This document shows positions 25,900 through 32,762 of a DNA stretch of 64,000 bases, one piece after another. How positions within the stretch are numbered: position 1 is the first letter of the stretch; each line of letters opens with the position of its first letter. Source of the stretch: Terriglobia bacterium (GTDB lineage Bacteria > Acidobacteriota > Terriglobia > Bryobacterales > Bryobacteraceae); contig JAJPHN010000025.1 of the NCBI GenBank assembly GCA_021325235.1, forward strand, positions 186,001 through 250,000. The letters run 5' to 3'. The translations under genes were made by a program, and so were the position numbers. A model generated the notes under the pieces. It was given only the letters and a program-made list of their open reading frames with translations. It was not told the origin of the DNA and did not search any database.

Positions 25900-26532
25900 G
25901 TGCCGACCCAACCCGGAGCCCAGCACGATCTCCACGGCAGCGCACCCGACACCCACCACACCTGCCTGCTCCTGATCGACGTCATCAATGATTTCGAATT
26001 CCCCCGCGGCGACGAACTCTTCGAGCAGGCCCGCCACATCGCCGCACCCATAGCTGCTCTCAAACAGCGCGCCCATTCCGCCGGCGTCCCCTGCGTTTAC
26101 GTCAACGACAACTTCGGCCAGTGGCGCTCGAGCTTCGAAGCCATCCTCAACCACGCCCTCCGCCCCAACGCCCGCGGCCGCGACTTTGTCCGGCAGCTCA
26201 CCCCCCAGCCCGAGGACTACTTCGTCCTCAAGCCCAAGCACTCCGCCTTCTACCAGACCCCACTCGAACTACTTCTCAAACACCTCGGCACCGAACGCCT
26301 CATCCTCACCGGTGTCTCGAGCAACAGCTGCGTCCTCTGCACCGCCAACGACGCTTACATGCGCGATCTCGCCCTCATCATCCCGCCCGATTGCATCGCC
26401 GCCTGCAACCACCGCGAACACTGCTATGCGCTCGAACACATGCGCGACATGCTCAAAGCCGAGATCCTCGAATCCGAGCGCCTGGATCCGGAATTCCTCT
26501 CACGACCGCCACAAACCGGCTCCCCGACCTGA
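25900..26532 (+). CDS. Isochorismatase-family cysteine hydrolase
   Basis: 210 residues from a GTG start. The catalytic triad of the family is visible: Asp27 in LLLIDVINDFEF, Lys113 in LKPKHSAFYQT and Cys144 in LTGVSSNSCVLCTA, with the usual cis-peptide segment before the cysteine. Members hydrolyse isochorismate, nicotinamide, N-carbamoyl compounds or other amides; this sequence has no feature that fixes the substrate. It stands alone between the ROK gene and a promoter for the rhodanese gene. Confidence 0.85.
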   Translation: MPTQPGAQHDLHGSAPDTHHTCLLLIDVINDFEFPRGDELFEQARHIAAPIAALKQRAHSAGVPCVYVNDNFGQWRSSFEAILNHALRPNARGRDFVRQLTPQPEDYFVLKPKHSAFYQTPLELLLKHLGTERLILTGVSSNSCVLCTANDAYMRDLALIIPPDCIAACNHREHCYALEHMRDMLKAEILESERLDPEFLSRPPQTGSPT

Positions 26533-26548
26533 ATACCGCAATCCCCAG

Positions 26549-26578
26549 TTGACATCCCCATCCTAATCACCGTATTCT
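26549..26578 (+). promoter_or_regulatory. Sigma-70-type promoter for the rhodanese gene
   Basis: TTGACA at 26549-26554 and TATTCT at 26573-26578 are separated by 18 bases, ending 23 bases before the ATG at 26602. The -35 box is a perfect consensus and the -10 box matches four of six bases. Confidence 0.6.
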
Positions 26579-26601
26579 CTATCTAGGAACCGGTGTAAAA
26601 G

Positions 26602-27483
26602 ATGTCCAACTATTCACATCCCGAAGTCCTCGTCTCGACCGACTGGGTTCAGCAGAACCTGGACAACCCGTCTGTCCGCCTGGTCGAAGTCGACGTCGAA
26701 AATTCCGCTTACGATCAGGGGCATATCCGCGGCGCCGTCGCCTGGTCCTGGCAGACCCAGCTCTCCGACCGTCTCCGCCGCGACATCATCCCGCGCGACG
26801 AGTTTGAAAAACTGCTCTCCCAGTCGGGTATTACGCCGGACACCACCGTCGTCCTCTACGGCGATAACAACAACTGGTTCGCCGCCTGGGCGTTCTGGCA
26901 GCTGAAGATTTACGGCCATCGCGACGTCCGCTTGCTCAACGGCGGCCGCAAGAAGTGGCTTCAGGAAGGCCTCGAGCTGACGCAGGAAGTCCCGCAATAT
27001 CAACCCACGAATTACAAAGCGAAGGAGCCTGATTTCTCCATCCGCGCCTTCCTGCCCGAGGTTCAGCAGGCCCTCAGGCAGCACAGCGCCGCGCTGGTGG
27101 ACGTGCGCAGCCCGCAGGAGTTTACCGGCGAAATCATCGCACCTCCCGGTCTTCCGGAAACCGCTCAGCGTCCCGGCCACATTCCCGGCGCCCGCAGCAT
27201 TCCCTGGAGCAAAGCCGCCAACGAAGATGGCACCTTCAAATCGCTCGAAGAACTCCGCCAGCTCTACGCGAGCGAAGGCATCGACGGCTCAAAGCCCGTC
27301 ATCACCTACTGCCGCATCGGCGAGCGCTCGAGCCATAGCTGGTTCGTCCTGAAATATCTGCTCGGCTACAAGAACGTCGTCAATTACGACGGCTCCTGGA
27401 CCGAGTGGGGCAGCATCGTCGGCGCGCCGATCGAACGTGGAGCCGCCAAACCAGTCGGGGAGCTCGTCGCACATGCGGGCTGA
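26602..27483 (+). CDS. Thiosulfate sulfurtransferase (two-domain rhodanese)
   Basis: 293 residues with two rhodanese domains. The inactive N-terminal domain runs about 8-125 (YDQGHIRGAVAWSW, VVLYGDNNNWFAAWAFW). The catalytic C-terminal domain runs about 145-280 (ALVDVRSPQEF, RPGHIPGARSIPW) with active Cys237 in CRIGERSSH. That loop is the CRxGxRSSH form seen in CysA/SseA-type thiosulfate sulfurtransferases. It moves sulfane sulfur to cyanide or thiol acceptors in the cytoplasm. A good promoter precedes it, and its stop overlaps a small downstream gene by 11 bases. Confidence 0.93.
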   Translation: MSNYSHPEVLVSTDWVQQNLDNPSVRLVEVDVENSAYDQGHIRGAVAWSWQTQLSDRLRRDIIPRDEFEKLLSQSGITPDTTVVLYGDNNNWFAAWAFWQLKIYGHRDVRLLNGGRKKWLQEGLELTQEVPQYQPTNYKAKEPDFSIRAFLPEVQQALRQHSAALVDVRSPQEFTGEIIAPPGLPETAQRPGHIPGARSIPWSKAANEDGTFKSLEELRQLYASEGIDGSKPVITYCRIGERSSHSWFVLKYLLGYKNVVNYDGSWTEWGSIVGAPIERGAAKPVGELVAHAG

Positions 27484-27706
27484 AAACTGGGAGCGCAGCC
27501 AGACCGAAGTCGCCGGCTGGCCGGTCACCGTCACCGCCTACCGCATCGGCGACAAGTACATTACCGAAATCGCATCCACCGATTCGGGCGCCTGCGTGGC
27601 GCGCGGCATCGCCGAATCGGCGGATGAGTCCCGTAAAGGCGCCTTCGAAACCGCGTCCCGCCGTCTCGAACGCACCCGCCACTTCGATCTCACCATCGGC
27701 GGCTGA
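27473..27706 (+). CDS. Conserved small protein of unknown function, 77 residues
   Basis: The ATG at 27473 lies within the last codons of the rhodanese gene, so the two are translationally coupled. The sequence (WERSQTEVAGWPVTVTAYRIG, CVARGIAESADESRKGAFE) is soluble, alternates strand and helix, and lacks cysteine motifs, except for one Cys in DSGACVARG. No family is recognised. The coupling suggests a partner or accessory of the sulfurtransferase (inference). Confidence 0.65.
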   Translation: MRAENWERSQTEVAGWPVTVTAYRIGDKYITEIASTDSGACVARGIAESADESRKGAFETASRRLERTRHFDLTIGG

Positions 27707-27720
27707 TCGCCAAGCCGCGT

Positions 27721-28164
27721 TCAGAAGTGCGCTTTAGCCGCTTCCTGGATCTCTTCTTCGCTGAGCTGTTTTACCTTAGCGCCAATCGACCAGGTGATGC
27801 CGAATGGGTCCATAATCTGCCCGTACCGGTCGCCCCAGAACTGGTCCGCCAGCGGCATCGCAATTTTCGCGCCAGCATCTACCGCTCTCTTAAACGCGGC
27901 ATCCGCATCCTCAACTTGCAGATGCAGCACGATCGGTGACCCGCCCAGCGCCTCCGCCGTCGATGCTTTCCCGCCGCGATATTCCGGAAAATCGTCGGAT
28001 AACATCACCACGCCGCCGTTCATCTCAACCGCCGCGTGCATGATGCGCTTCCCGTCCGGCGCCGCATGCCGCGATATTTCACGCGCGTTAAACGCTTTCT
28101 TGTAAAACTCGAGCGCGCCCGCCGCATCGCGGACGCAAAGATGAGGAGAAATGGAATCTGGCAT
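27721..28164 (-). CDS. VOC-family protein (PhnB/glyoxalase-like)
   Basis: 147 residues from ATG 28164; the open frame runs 12 codons further to 28200. ISPHLCVRDAAGALEFYKKAF is the first beta-alpha-beta-beta unit and VLHLQVEDADAAFKRAVDAGA the second, ending in GDRYGQIMDPFGITWSIG, the typical PhnB/YdcJ-like signature. The vicinal-oxygen-chelate fold can bind a metal or small ligand, so it may be an isomerase, a dioxygenase-like enzyme or a resistance protein. It converges with the small gene after the rhodanese. Confidence 0.85.
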   Translation of the reverse strand: MPDSISPHLCVRDAAGALEFYKKAFNAREISRHAAPDGKRIMHAAVEMNGGVVMLSDDFPEYRGGKASTAEALGGSPIVLHLQVEDADAAFKRAVDAGAKIAMPLADQFWGDRYGQIMDPFGITWSIGAKVKQLSEEEIQEAAKAHF

Positions 28165-28209
28165 GGAATCCACAATAGTGCAGATCGGCCAGTGCTGCAA
28201 GCGCGCAGC

Positions 28210-28896
28210 CTATTGTGCGTCGTGGAATATGATTCCGAGCGTCTGCCGCCGGCCCCTCCGCACTACGCTCACCCCGTGTTTCATGTTGACCCGGTAAACG
28301 CCGCGCGTCCCAGCCACCGGGCGGTGATGAACCGCAAAAGCCACTCCGTCGCCCTGCCCTAACGGCACTACCGTCACCCGCGATTGCATTCGCGGCCGCT
28401 GCTCCGTCATCGCGAATTCGCCGCCTTCAAAATCGCGGCCCGGCTCAGAAAGCAGTACCGCCACCTGCAGCGGAAATACCTGTTCTCCGTACAAATCCTG
28501 ATGCAGGCAGTTGTAGTCGCCGCGTCCATACTGGAGCAGCAGCGGGGTCGCCTTCGTCTGCCCGGCATCATGACAGCGCTCCAGAAATGCCTCGTGCGCG
28601 GCCGGATATCGTAGCGGAATTCTCAGCTGTTCGTTCCAGCGATTCGCGATGGGAGCCAGCTTTTCGTACAACCTGCTTCGCAGCTGCGCGATCCGCTCCG
28701 GCAAAGGATAGCGAAAGTATTTGTACTCGCCTCGTCCGAATCCATGCCGGCTCATCACGATCCGGCTGCGAAACAGCTCATCGTTGGCATACATCGCAGC
28801 CACGTTTTCGCACTCCGCCGGCTCGAGCAGGTGGCGTATTACCGCACATCCTTGTGCGTCGAGCTCGGCTTCTGCTCTCGCCCACTCCGGATCCAT
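28210..28896 (-). CDS. 2-oxoglutarate/Fe(II)-dependent oxygenase
   Basis: 228 residues. The metal-binding facial triad is seen as His132-x-Asp134 in NCLHQDLYGE and a distal histidine in VNMKHGVSVVRRG, about 75 residues later, with a following arginine to hold 2-oxoglutarate. The early segment GCAVIRHLLEPAECENVAAMY is typical of the 2OG-FeII_Oxy family with prolyl-hydroxylase-like organisation. Substrate (protein, nucleic acid or small molecule) cannot be told. It is divergent from the O-methyltransferase gene. Confidence 0.85.
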   Translation of the reverse strand: MDPEWARAEAELDAQGCAVIRHLLEPAECENVAAMYANDELFRSRIVMSRHGFGRGEYKYFRYPLPERIAQLRSRLYEKLAPIANRWNEQLRIPLRYPAAHEAFLERCHDAGQTKATPLLLQYGRGDYNCLHQDLYGEQVFPLQVAVLLSEPGRDFEGGEFAMTEQRPRMQSRVTVVPLGQGDGVAFAVHHRPVAGTRGVYRVNMKHGVSVVRRGRRQTLGIIFHDAQ

Positions 28897-28977
28897 GTCT
28901 TAATGCTAGGCAAAACCGCCGGTTCCTCGCACCTCGCTTTTTGCTCGAAAATCCGCTCGGCATACCATGAAAACGAC

Positions 28978-29598
28978 ATGATCACCAGCCCCGCCATCGA
29001 GCAGTACATGCACCATCTTCTTCCGGCCCGCGATCCATTGCTCGCCGAAATCGAAGCCTACGCCGCTGAGCGCGGCATTCCGATCGTCGGACCAGCCGTC
29101 GGCCGCTTCTTCACCCTGCTCGTCCAAGTTTCCAAAGCGCGCCGCATCTTCGAGCTCGGCTCCGCCATCGGCTACTCGACCATCTGGCTCGCCCGTGCCG
29201 CGGGCGAAGGCGCCGAAGTGCACTACTCCGATGGCAGCCCCGAAAATGCCAGGCGCGCCCAAAGCTATTTCGAGCGCGCCGGCCTCGCCGATCGCATCCA
29301 CATCCATGTCGGCGACGCGCTCACTGCCTTAGCGTCCACTTCCGGCGAATTCGATCTCATCTTCAACGATGTCGACAAGGACGGCTACCCCGCTGTGCTC
29401 GATGCCGTCCCACACCGCATTCGCAAAGGCGGCCTCTTCCTTACCGACAACACCCTCTGGCACGCCCGCGTCCTCGATCCCCACGAGAAGACCGACCACG
29501 CTGTCCGCCTCTTCAATGAACGCCTGTTTTCCTCGCCCGATTTTTACGCCACACAGGTTCCTTTGCGCGATGGCGTCTCGGTCGCCATCCGCTTATAG
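28978..29598 (+). CDS. O-methyltransferase (class I SAM, Methyltransf_3)
   Basis: 206 residues from ATG 28978; the frame is open upstream, but the segment before it has no family similarity. IFELGSAIGYSTIWLARAAG is the SAM-binding motif I, EVHYSDGSPENARRA motif II, FDLIFNDVDKDGYPAVLDA the catalytic metal-binding Asp region, and LFLTDNTLWHARV the second metal ligand Asp-Asn. This matches the cation-dependent catechol/caffeoyl-CoA-type O-methyltransferases. Acceptor is not known. Confidence 0.9.
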   Translation: MITSPAIEQYMHHLLPARDPLLAEIEAYAAERGIPIVGPAVGRFFTLLVQVSKARRIFELGSAIGYSTIWLARAAGEGAEVHYSDGSPENARRAQSYFERAGLADRIHIHVGDALTALASTSGEFDLIFNDVDKDGYPAVLDAVPHRIRKGGLFLTDNTLWHARVLDPHEKTDHAVRLFNERLFSSPDFYATQVPLRDGVSVAIRL

Positions 29599-29720
29599 AA
29601 CACGCGTTTCAAAACGGGACCCGGACCGGGATTTCGGCCTCCACCGCGCCAGACATTCCGATTTCTTTTCAGTAACTTAGCTTCAATGAGCGATGGCGTT
29701 TCGCATGCCCTTACGAAGGC

Positions 29721-29834
29721 ATGACACTCCTCGCCGCCATCGTCCTCATCCAGGTTGCCGTATCCGTTTTCGCCGCCCTCCGCGAAAAGAAACAAGCCGC
29801 CTTCGAAGGCGACAAGCTCGGCTACCGCAGCTAG
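29721..29834 (+). CDS. Single-span microprotein, 37 residues
   Basis: The ATG follows GAAGG at 5 bases. The peptide MTLLAAIVLIQVAVSVFAAL (residues 1-20) is one transmembrane helix, followed by a charged tail REKKQAAFEGDKLGYRS. Its 3' part (29773-29833) occurs again at 30654-30714, where the helix is missing. No family is recognised. Preservation of the charged tail and a good ribosome-binding site argue for a real gene. Confidence 0.5.
   Translation: MTLLAAIVLIQVAVSVFAALREKKQAAFEGDKLGYRS
29773..29833 (+). repeat. 61-base repeat, copy A (microprotein tail)
   Basis: This segment, the 3' half of the 37-residue microprotein gene, matches 30654-30714 at 55 of 61 positions with no gaps by hand alignment. 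It is the left border of a duplicated block. Confidence 0.85.
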
Positions 29835-30122
29835 CGATCGATTTCCGGCTCAAGTCTCAAGCCGAAAATCCGCAACGAATCCAGTTCCGTCCCAAACGGC
29901 TTCATGTCCTTGGACAGCACCGTTTTCGGGTAGGCTCCAGTTCCCGCCAGGTAGAACGAACCAAAATCTTCATACCAGTCCGCCCTCGGGGGCTTCGGGT
30001 TCAGTCTTGACCCACTCCTGAAGCCGTCTGAGATCTCGTAAACTAATCTGCCGTTCCGCGACTCTCGCTAGTAAGTGCTGCCACAGCGGGCGGGGAAGAT
30101 CAGCGAACCGGATCTTCGGCAA
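29831..30122 (-). pseudogene. Frameshifted TA-type small protein gene
   Basis: Starting at TTG 30122 the frame reads MPKIRFADLPRPLWQHLLA and then EWVKTEPEAPEGG before a TGA at 29970-29972. Dropping one base near 29978-29980 continues it as WYEDFGSFYLAGTGAYPKTV to a TAG at 29831. The joined product would be about 96 residues with continuous sense, so one extra base has broken it. The start lies inside the ribbon-helix-helix gene (23 bases of overlap), the arrangement of a toxin-antitoxin pair. No named family is assigned. Sequencing error or programmed frameshifting is the alternative. Confidence 0.6.
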
Positions 30123-30405
30123 TCGCCTCTTTCGCGAAAATTGCGCGGATCAAATCCATGCCGGCCTCGAGCTTTGCTTCAGTTTCGGCCATGAATCGAC
30201 GGTAGCTCGATCTCAGATTCTTGCGCGCCGCCGCTTCGGCCTCAAGCCCTCGTTGAGCGAGTTCTACGAGCGCCCGGCTGGTTGTGACGTGCCGCTCCTT
30301 GGCCACACGACGCACCTCAATGGCAAGGCTTGCAGGAATTGTGACACTCTGTCGAATCGAGCCAGTTGATTTTCCGCGGCACTCTGGTGCGTACAACTCG
30401 TCCAC
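30100..30405 (-). CDS. Ribbon-helix-helix antitoxin-like protein
   Basis: 101 residues from GTG 30405, the first start after the junction with the asparaginase fragment. SIRQSVTIPASLAIEVRRVA followed by HVTTSRALVELAQRGLEAE is a ribbon-helix-helix DNA-binding fold. The C-terminal half (NLRSSYRRFMAETEAKLEAG, LIRAIFAKEAIAEDPVR) would hold the partner-binding region. The native 5' end and promoter may be missing, because asparaginase-derived DNA begins 4 bases upstream. It overlaps the frameshifted downstream gene. Antitoxin identity is inferred from fold and gene arrangement. Confidence 0.6.
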   Translation of the reverse strand: MDELYAPECRGKSTGSIRQSVTIPASLAIEVRRVAKERHVTTSRALVELAQRGLEAEAAARKNLRSSYRRFMAETEAKLEAGMDLIRAIFAKEAIAEDPVR

Positions 30406-30408
30406 CTC

Positions 30409-30659
30409 ACCGCGAATACAAAACACGCACGGCTCGTGCCGGCTCTCCCCGCCGTCATTCACCGAATACACCCGATACCCGCGATGGCCATTCCAGAGCG
30501 AACCCGCCGCGTGCTCCCCATCCACCCGCAACGCCTAAAACTCGATATCGAGCTTGTCCCGAATCGCCTTATCGTCGTTGAACACCTTTGAAACGCGCTT
30601 CAGCTCTTCCAGTACCGCCTCTTTCGGATGCATCCCGCGCCGCAATCGTGTGCCCGCCC
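30409..30659 (-). pseudogene. Truncated copy of the glycosylasparaginase 3' end
   Basis: These 251 bases align to 31417-31679, the last codons of the intact asparaginase gene, with a 1-base deletion in the A-run near 30420, an 11-base deletion near 30645 and scattered substitutions. In the copy a TAT codon is replaced by TAG (GAGTTTTAGGCG on the minus strand), and the start of the gene is absent, so it is a dead fragment. It joins directly to the RHH gene at one end and to a copy of the microprotein tail at the other. Confidence 0.88.
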
Positions 30660-30714
30660 TCCGCGAAAAGAATCAGCCTACCTTTGAAGGCGACAAGCTC
30701 GGCTACCGCAGCTA
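30654..30714 (+). repeat. 61-base repeat, copy B (microprotein tail, headless)
   Basis: It matches 29773-29833 at 55 of 61 positions. The helix-coding 5' part is missing because the match begins at a CCGCCC shared with the end of the asparaginase fragment, which looks like a microhomology junction. It ends 25 bases before the vapB start. Confidence 0.85.
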
Positions 30715-30721
30715 ACACAGT

Positions 30722-30738
30722 TACACATATACTGTGTA
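30722..30738. promoter_or_regulatory. Candidate vapBC operator
   Basis: TACACA (30722-30727) and TGTGTA (30733-30738) form a perfect 6-base inverted repeat with a 5-base AT-rich spacer, ending directly before the ATG at 30740. Antitoxins of this fold usually repress their own operon at such sites. Confidence 0.5.
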
Positions 30739-30739
30739 C

Positions 30740-30979
30740 ATGAAGAACATCACCCTGAGTATCGAGGAGCGGGTGCTCGCCATCGTTCGCCAGCGCGCCG
30801 CCGAGCAGAATTCTTCGGTGAATGCGCTCGTGCGCGAGTTTCTGAATACCTTGGCAGCGCAGGAGGACAGAGCCGCGCGCGCACGCAAACGAATCCGGGA
30901 ACTCAGCCAGAAATCTCAGGGCCGCTTAGGCAGGAAAACCTGGACGCGCGACGATCTTCATGACCGGCATGCTAGCTGA
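30740..30979 (+). CDS. vapB: VapB-type antitoxin (ribbon-helix-helix)
   Basis: 79 residues from ATG 30740 (a GTG at 30734 in the same frame would add two). MKNITLSIEERVLAIVRQRA begins with the DNA-contacting beta strand and NSSVNALVREFLNTL is the second helix of the RHH fold. The C-terminal tail (RKRIRELSQKSQGRLGRKT, then WTRDDLHDR) is the part expected to thread into the toxin. It overlaps the following PIN gene by 20 bases (or 11 if that gene starts at its second ATG) and has a palindrome over its start, both usual for vapBC. Confidence 0.85.
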   Translation: MKNITLSIEERVLAIVRQRAAEQNSSVNALVREFLNTLAAQEDRAARARKRIRELSQKSQGRLGRKTWTRDDLHDRHAS

Positions 30980-31397
30980 TGTCTTCTTCGACACGAATGT
31001 GCTCGTCTACGCCGCAATAGGAACCGGCAAAGACGAGCCAAAACGCCAGCGCGCACTCCAGCTGATCGACTCCGAGAACTTCGCCACTTCTGCTCAGGTC
31101 CTGCAGGAGTTCTTCGTCACGGTTGCTCGGAAGGCAGCTCAGCCCTTAACGGTTCTCGAAGCAATGGACTGGCTGGAAGAGTTCGCCCAGTTTCCTTGTC
31201 AGCCGATTGATCACCGGCTGGTGCGCGTCGCAGTCGAGAAGTCGAGCCGCTTCGCGCTTTCCTATTGGGACGCCGCTATCATCGCCTCCGCAGAGGCTCT
31301 GGGCGTGCGTACCGTTTATTCGGAAGACCTGAACGATGGACAGCATTACGGCGGCGTGCGTGTCGTGAATCCCTTTACGAACCTCTCAAGCCGTTAA
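30960..31397 (+). CDS. vapC: VapC-type PIN-domain ribonuclease toxin
   Basis: 145 residues, or 142 if the ATG at 30969 is used. The PIN acidic residues are in VFFDTNVLVYA, QVLQEFFVTVA and YWDAAIIASAEALG, with the conserved Asn of the first motif, so the Mg-dependent RNase site appears intact. It would cleave tRNA or rRNA when not bound by VapB. It lies between the duplicated tails, where it seems to be cargo of the second copy of the repeated unit. Confidence 0.9.
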   Translation: MTGMLADVFFDTNVLVYAAIGTGKDEPKRQRALQLIDSENFATSAQVLQEFFVTVARKAAQPLTVLEAMDWLEEFAQFPCQPIDHRLVRVAVEKSSRFALSYWDAAIIASAEALGVRTVYSEDLNDGQHYGGVRVVNPFTNLSSR

Positions 31398-31414
31398 GCT
31401 CAAGCGTCCCTCAC

Positions 31415-32518
31415 CTACCGCGAATACAAAAACACGCACGGCTCATGCCGGCTCTCTCCTCCGTCATTCACCGAATACACCTGATACCCGCGATGCCCCT
31501 GCCAGAGCGAACCCGCCGCGTGCTCCCCATCCACCCGCAGCGCATAAAACTCGATATCGAGCTTGTCCAGTATCGTCTTATCGTCGTTGAACAGCTTTGA
31601 AACGCGCTTCAGCTCTTCCAGTACCGCCTCTTTCGGATGCATCCCGCGCCGCATGCTCTCGACGATCGTGTGCCCGCCCGCTGTGCGAATGTTTAGCTCG
31701 CCCACGCCCGTCGATCCCGCGCCTCCCACATCCGGATCAACAAATAAACCCGCGCCAATGATCGGCGAATCGCCCACTCGCCCCGGAATCTTCCACGCCA
31801 GCCCGCTCGTCGTCGTCACACCCGAAATCTCGCCCTTCTCGTTCAGCCCCAGGCAATTGATCGTTCCGTAGGTCGGATGCACCGCCATCTGCCACGCCCA
31901 GGCCAGCGTCTCCTCATCGGCCTGCGGAAATCGCTCCCGCAGCTGCGCAATGGGCGGTTTCGCGTCGGTCAGGTTATCCCGCAAAGAAATCCAGTTGTTC
32001 CAGTTCCCCGGCGACCGTAGACTCTCTTTCCACACCAGCCACGCCGTGCGCGACTTCTCCGTTAGCAAATCTTCCCGCTTATATCCATGCGCCTCGGCAA
32101 ACCGCGTCGCGCCTTCGCCGACGATCATCACGTGCGTGGTCGTGTCCATCACCAGCTTGGCAATCTTCGATGGCGTCTTGATGCCCTGAATCGCCGCCAC
32201 CGAACCCGCCCGTCGCGTCGGCCCGTGCATCACGCAGGCGTCAAGCTCCACCACCCCGTCTTCATTCGGCAGCCCGCCATAGCCCACCGAAGTATCGTTC
32301 GGATCGAGCTCGACGATATTGACTCCGGCGATCACCGCATCGAGCGGATCCGCGCCGCTCTTCATCATCTCGACGGCTTTACCCACCGCCGCCAGCCCAT
32401 TCCAGCTCGAAATCGAGACGGGCTTCTTCCCGCCTCCGCTGCTCTGCTTCGCGCCGAGTGCGCCCGCACCCGCCGCCAGCGCAGCCGCGCCCGTCATCCA
32501 ATCCCGCCGGTTCATCAT
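31415..32518 (-). CDS. N4-(beta-N-acetylglucosaminyl)-L-asparaginase (Ntn hydrolase)
   Basis: 367 residues. NRRDWMTGAAALAAG at the start is a twin-arginine leader, so the protein is exported folded. It has the glycosylasparaginase layout: alpha chain with SVGYGGLPNEDGVVELDAC, then the self-cleavage and nucleophile threonine in HPTYGTINCLGL (Thr219), and substrate-binding WKIPGRVGDSPIIGAG in the beta chain. It removes the GlcNAc-Asn linkage of N-glycopeptides or acts on similar amides. The 3' end is duplicated at 30409-30659. Confidence 0.93.
   Translation of the reverse strand: MMNRRDWMTGAAALAAGAGALGAKQSSGGGKKPVSISSWNGLAAVGKAVEMMKSGADPLDAVIAGVNIVELDPNDTSVGYGGLPNEDGVVELDACVMHGPTRRAGSVAAIQGIKTPSKIAKLVMDTTTHVMIVGEGATRFAEAHGYKREDLLTEKSRTAWLVWKESLRSPGNWNNWISLRDNLTDAKPPIAQLRERFPQADEETLAWAWQMAVHPTYGTINCLGLNEKGEISGVTTTSGLAWKIPGRVGDSPIIGAGLFVDPDVGGAGSTGVGELNIRTAGGHTIVESMRRGMHPKEAVLEELKRVSKLFNDDKTILDKLDIEFYALRVDGEHAAGSLWQGHRGYQVYSVNDGGESRHEPCVFLYSR
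31417..31679 (-). repeat. Parent copy of the duplicated asparaginase 3' end
   Basis: This 263-base stretch, from the stop codon inward, is the intact source of the degraded copy at 30409-30659. The difference in length (263 against 251) is fully explained by a 1-base and an 11-base deletion in the copy. Confidence 0.85.
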
Positions 32519-32740
32519 GCTTGTTGGTGTAACACAGCTAAAGCGTCGCGGCCTTTTCCAGGGCGGCGCGCCGGCGCAAATTCAGCCGCCCACCGTATGA
32601 ATGGCGACCTGCGGAACATCTCGCAAAACCACCAACCCCTCGGGCCGTAGTTCAAGATACGAGGCCTGCGGCAGCAACTTGACTCCCAAGGCCAGAGCAC
32701 AAAGCGCGAAAAACGGCCCCACGGCAAAACAGTCACAGAT
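32515..32740 (-). pseudogene. Possible decayed membrane/PH-domain-like gene remnant
   Basis: Two overlapping frames seem to be parts of one lost protein. One (32582-32722) reads VGPFFALCALALGVKLLPQ and then SYLELRPEGLVV, a membrane helix followed by a beta hairpin. The other, one base out of phase, continues MFRRSPFIRWAAEFAPARR to a stop at 32515. This resembles a short protein with a membrane anchor and PH-like domain, broken by a frameshift and lacking its 5' end. It fills the 244 bases between the TonB-receptor stop and the asparaginase start. No certain family was assigned. Confidence 0.35.
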
Positions 32741-32762
32741 CTACGTCCAGCGACTTCCGCGT

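Noticed and set aside
25013-25975. 320-codon Arg-rich frame over the ROK kinase
   Set aside because: Composition is that of a shifted reading of the ROK gene, with no plausible start.
30409-30714. Insertion sequence or integron-like element as the cause of the tail repeats
   Set aside because: No transposase, integrase, terminal inverted repeats or target-site duplications were seen; the repeats are gene tails, which better fits homologous or microhomology recombination.
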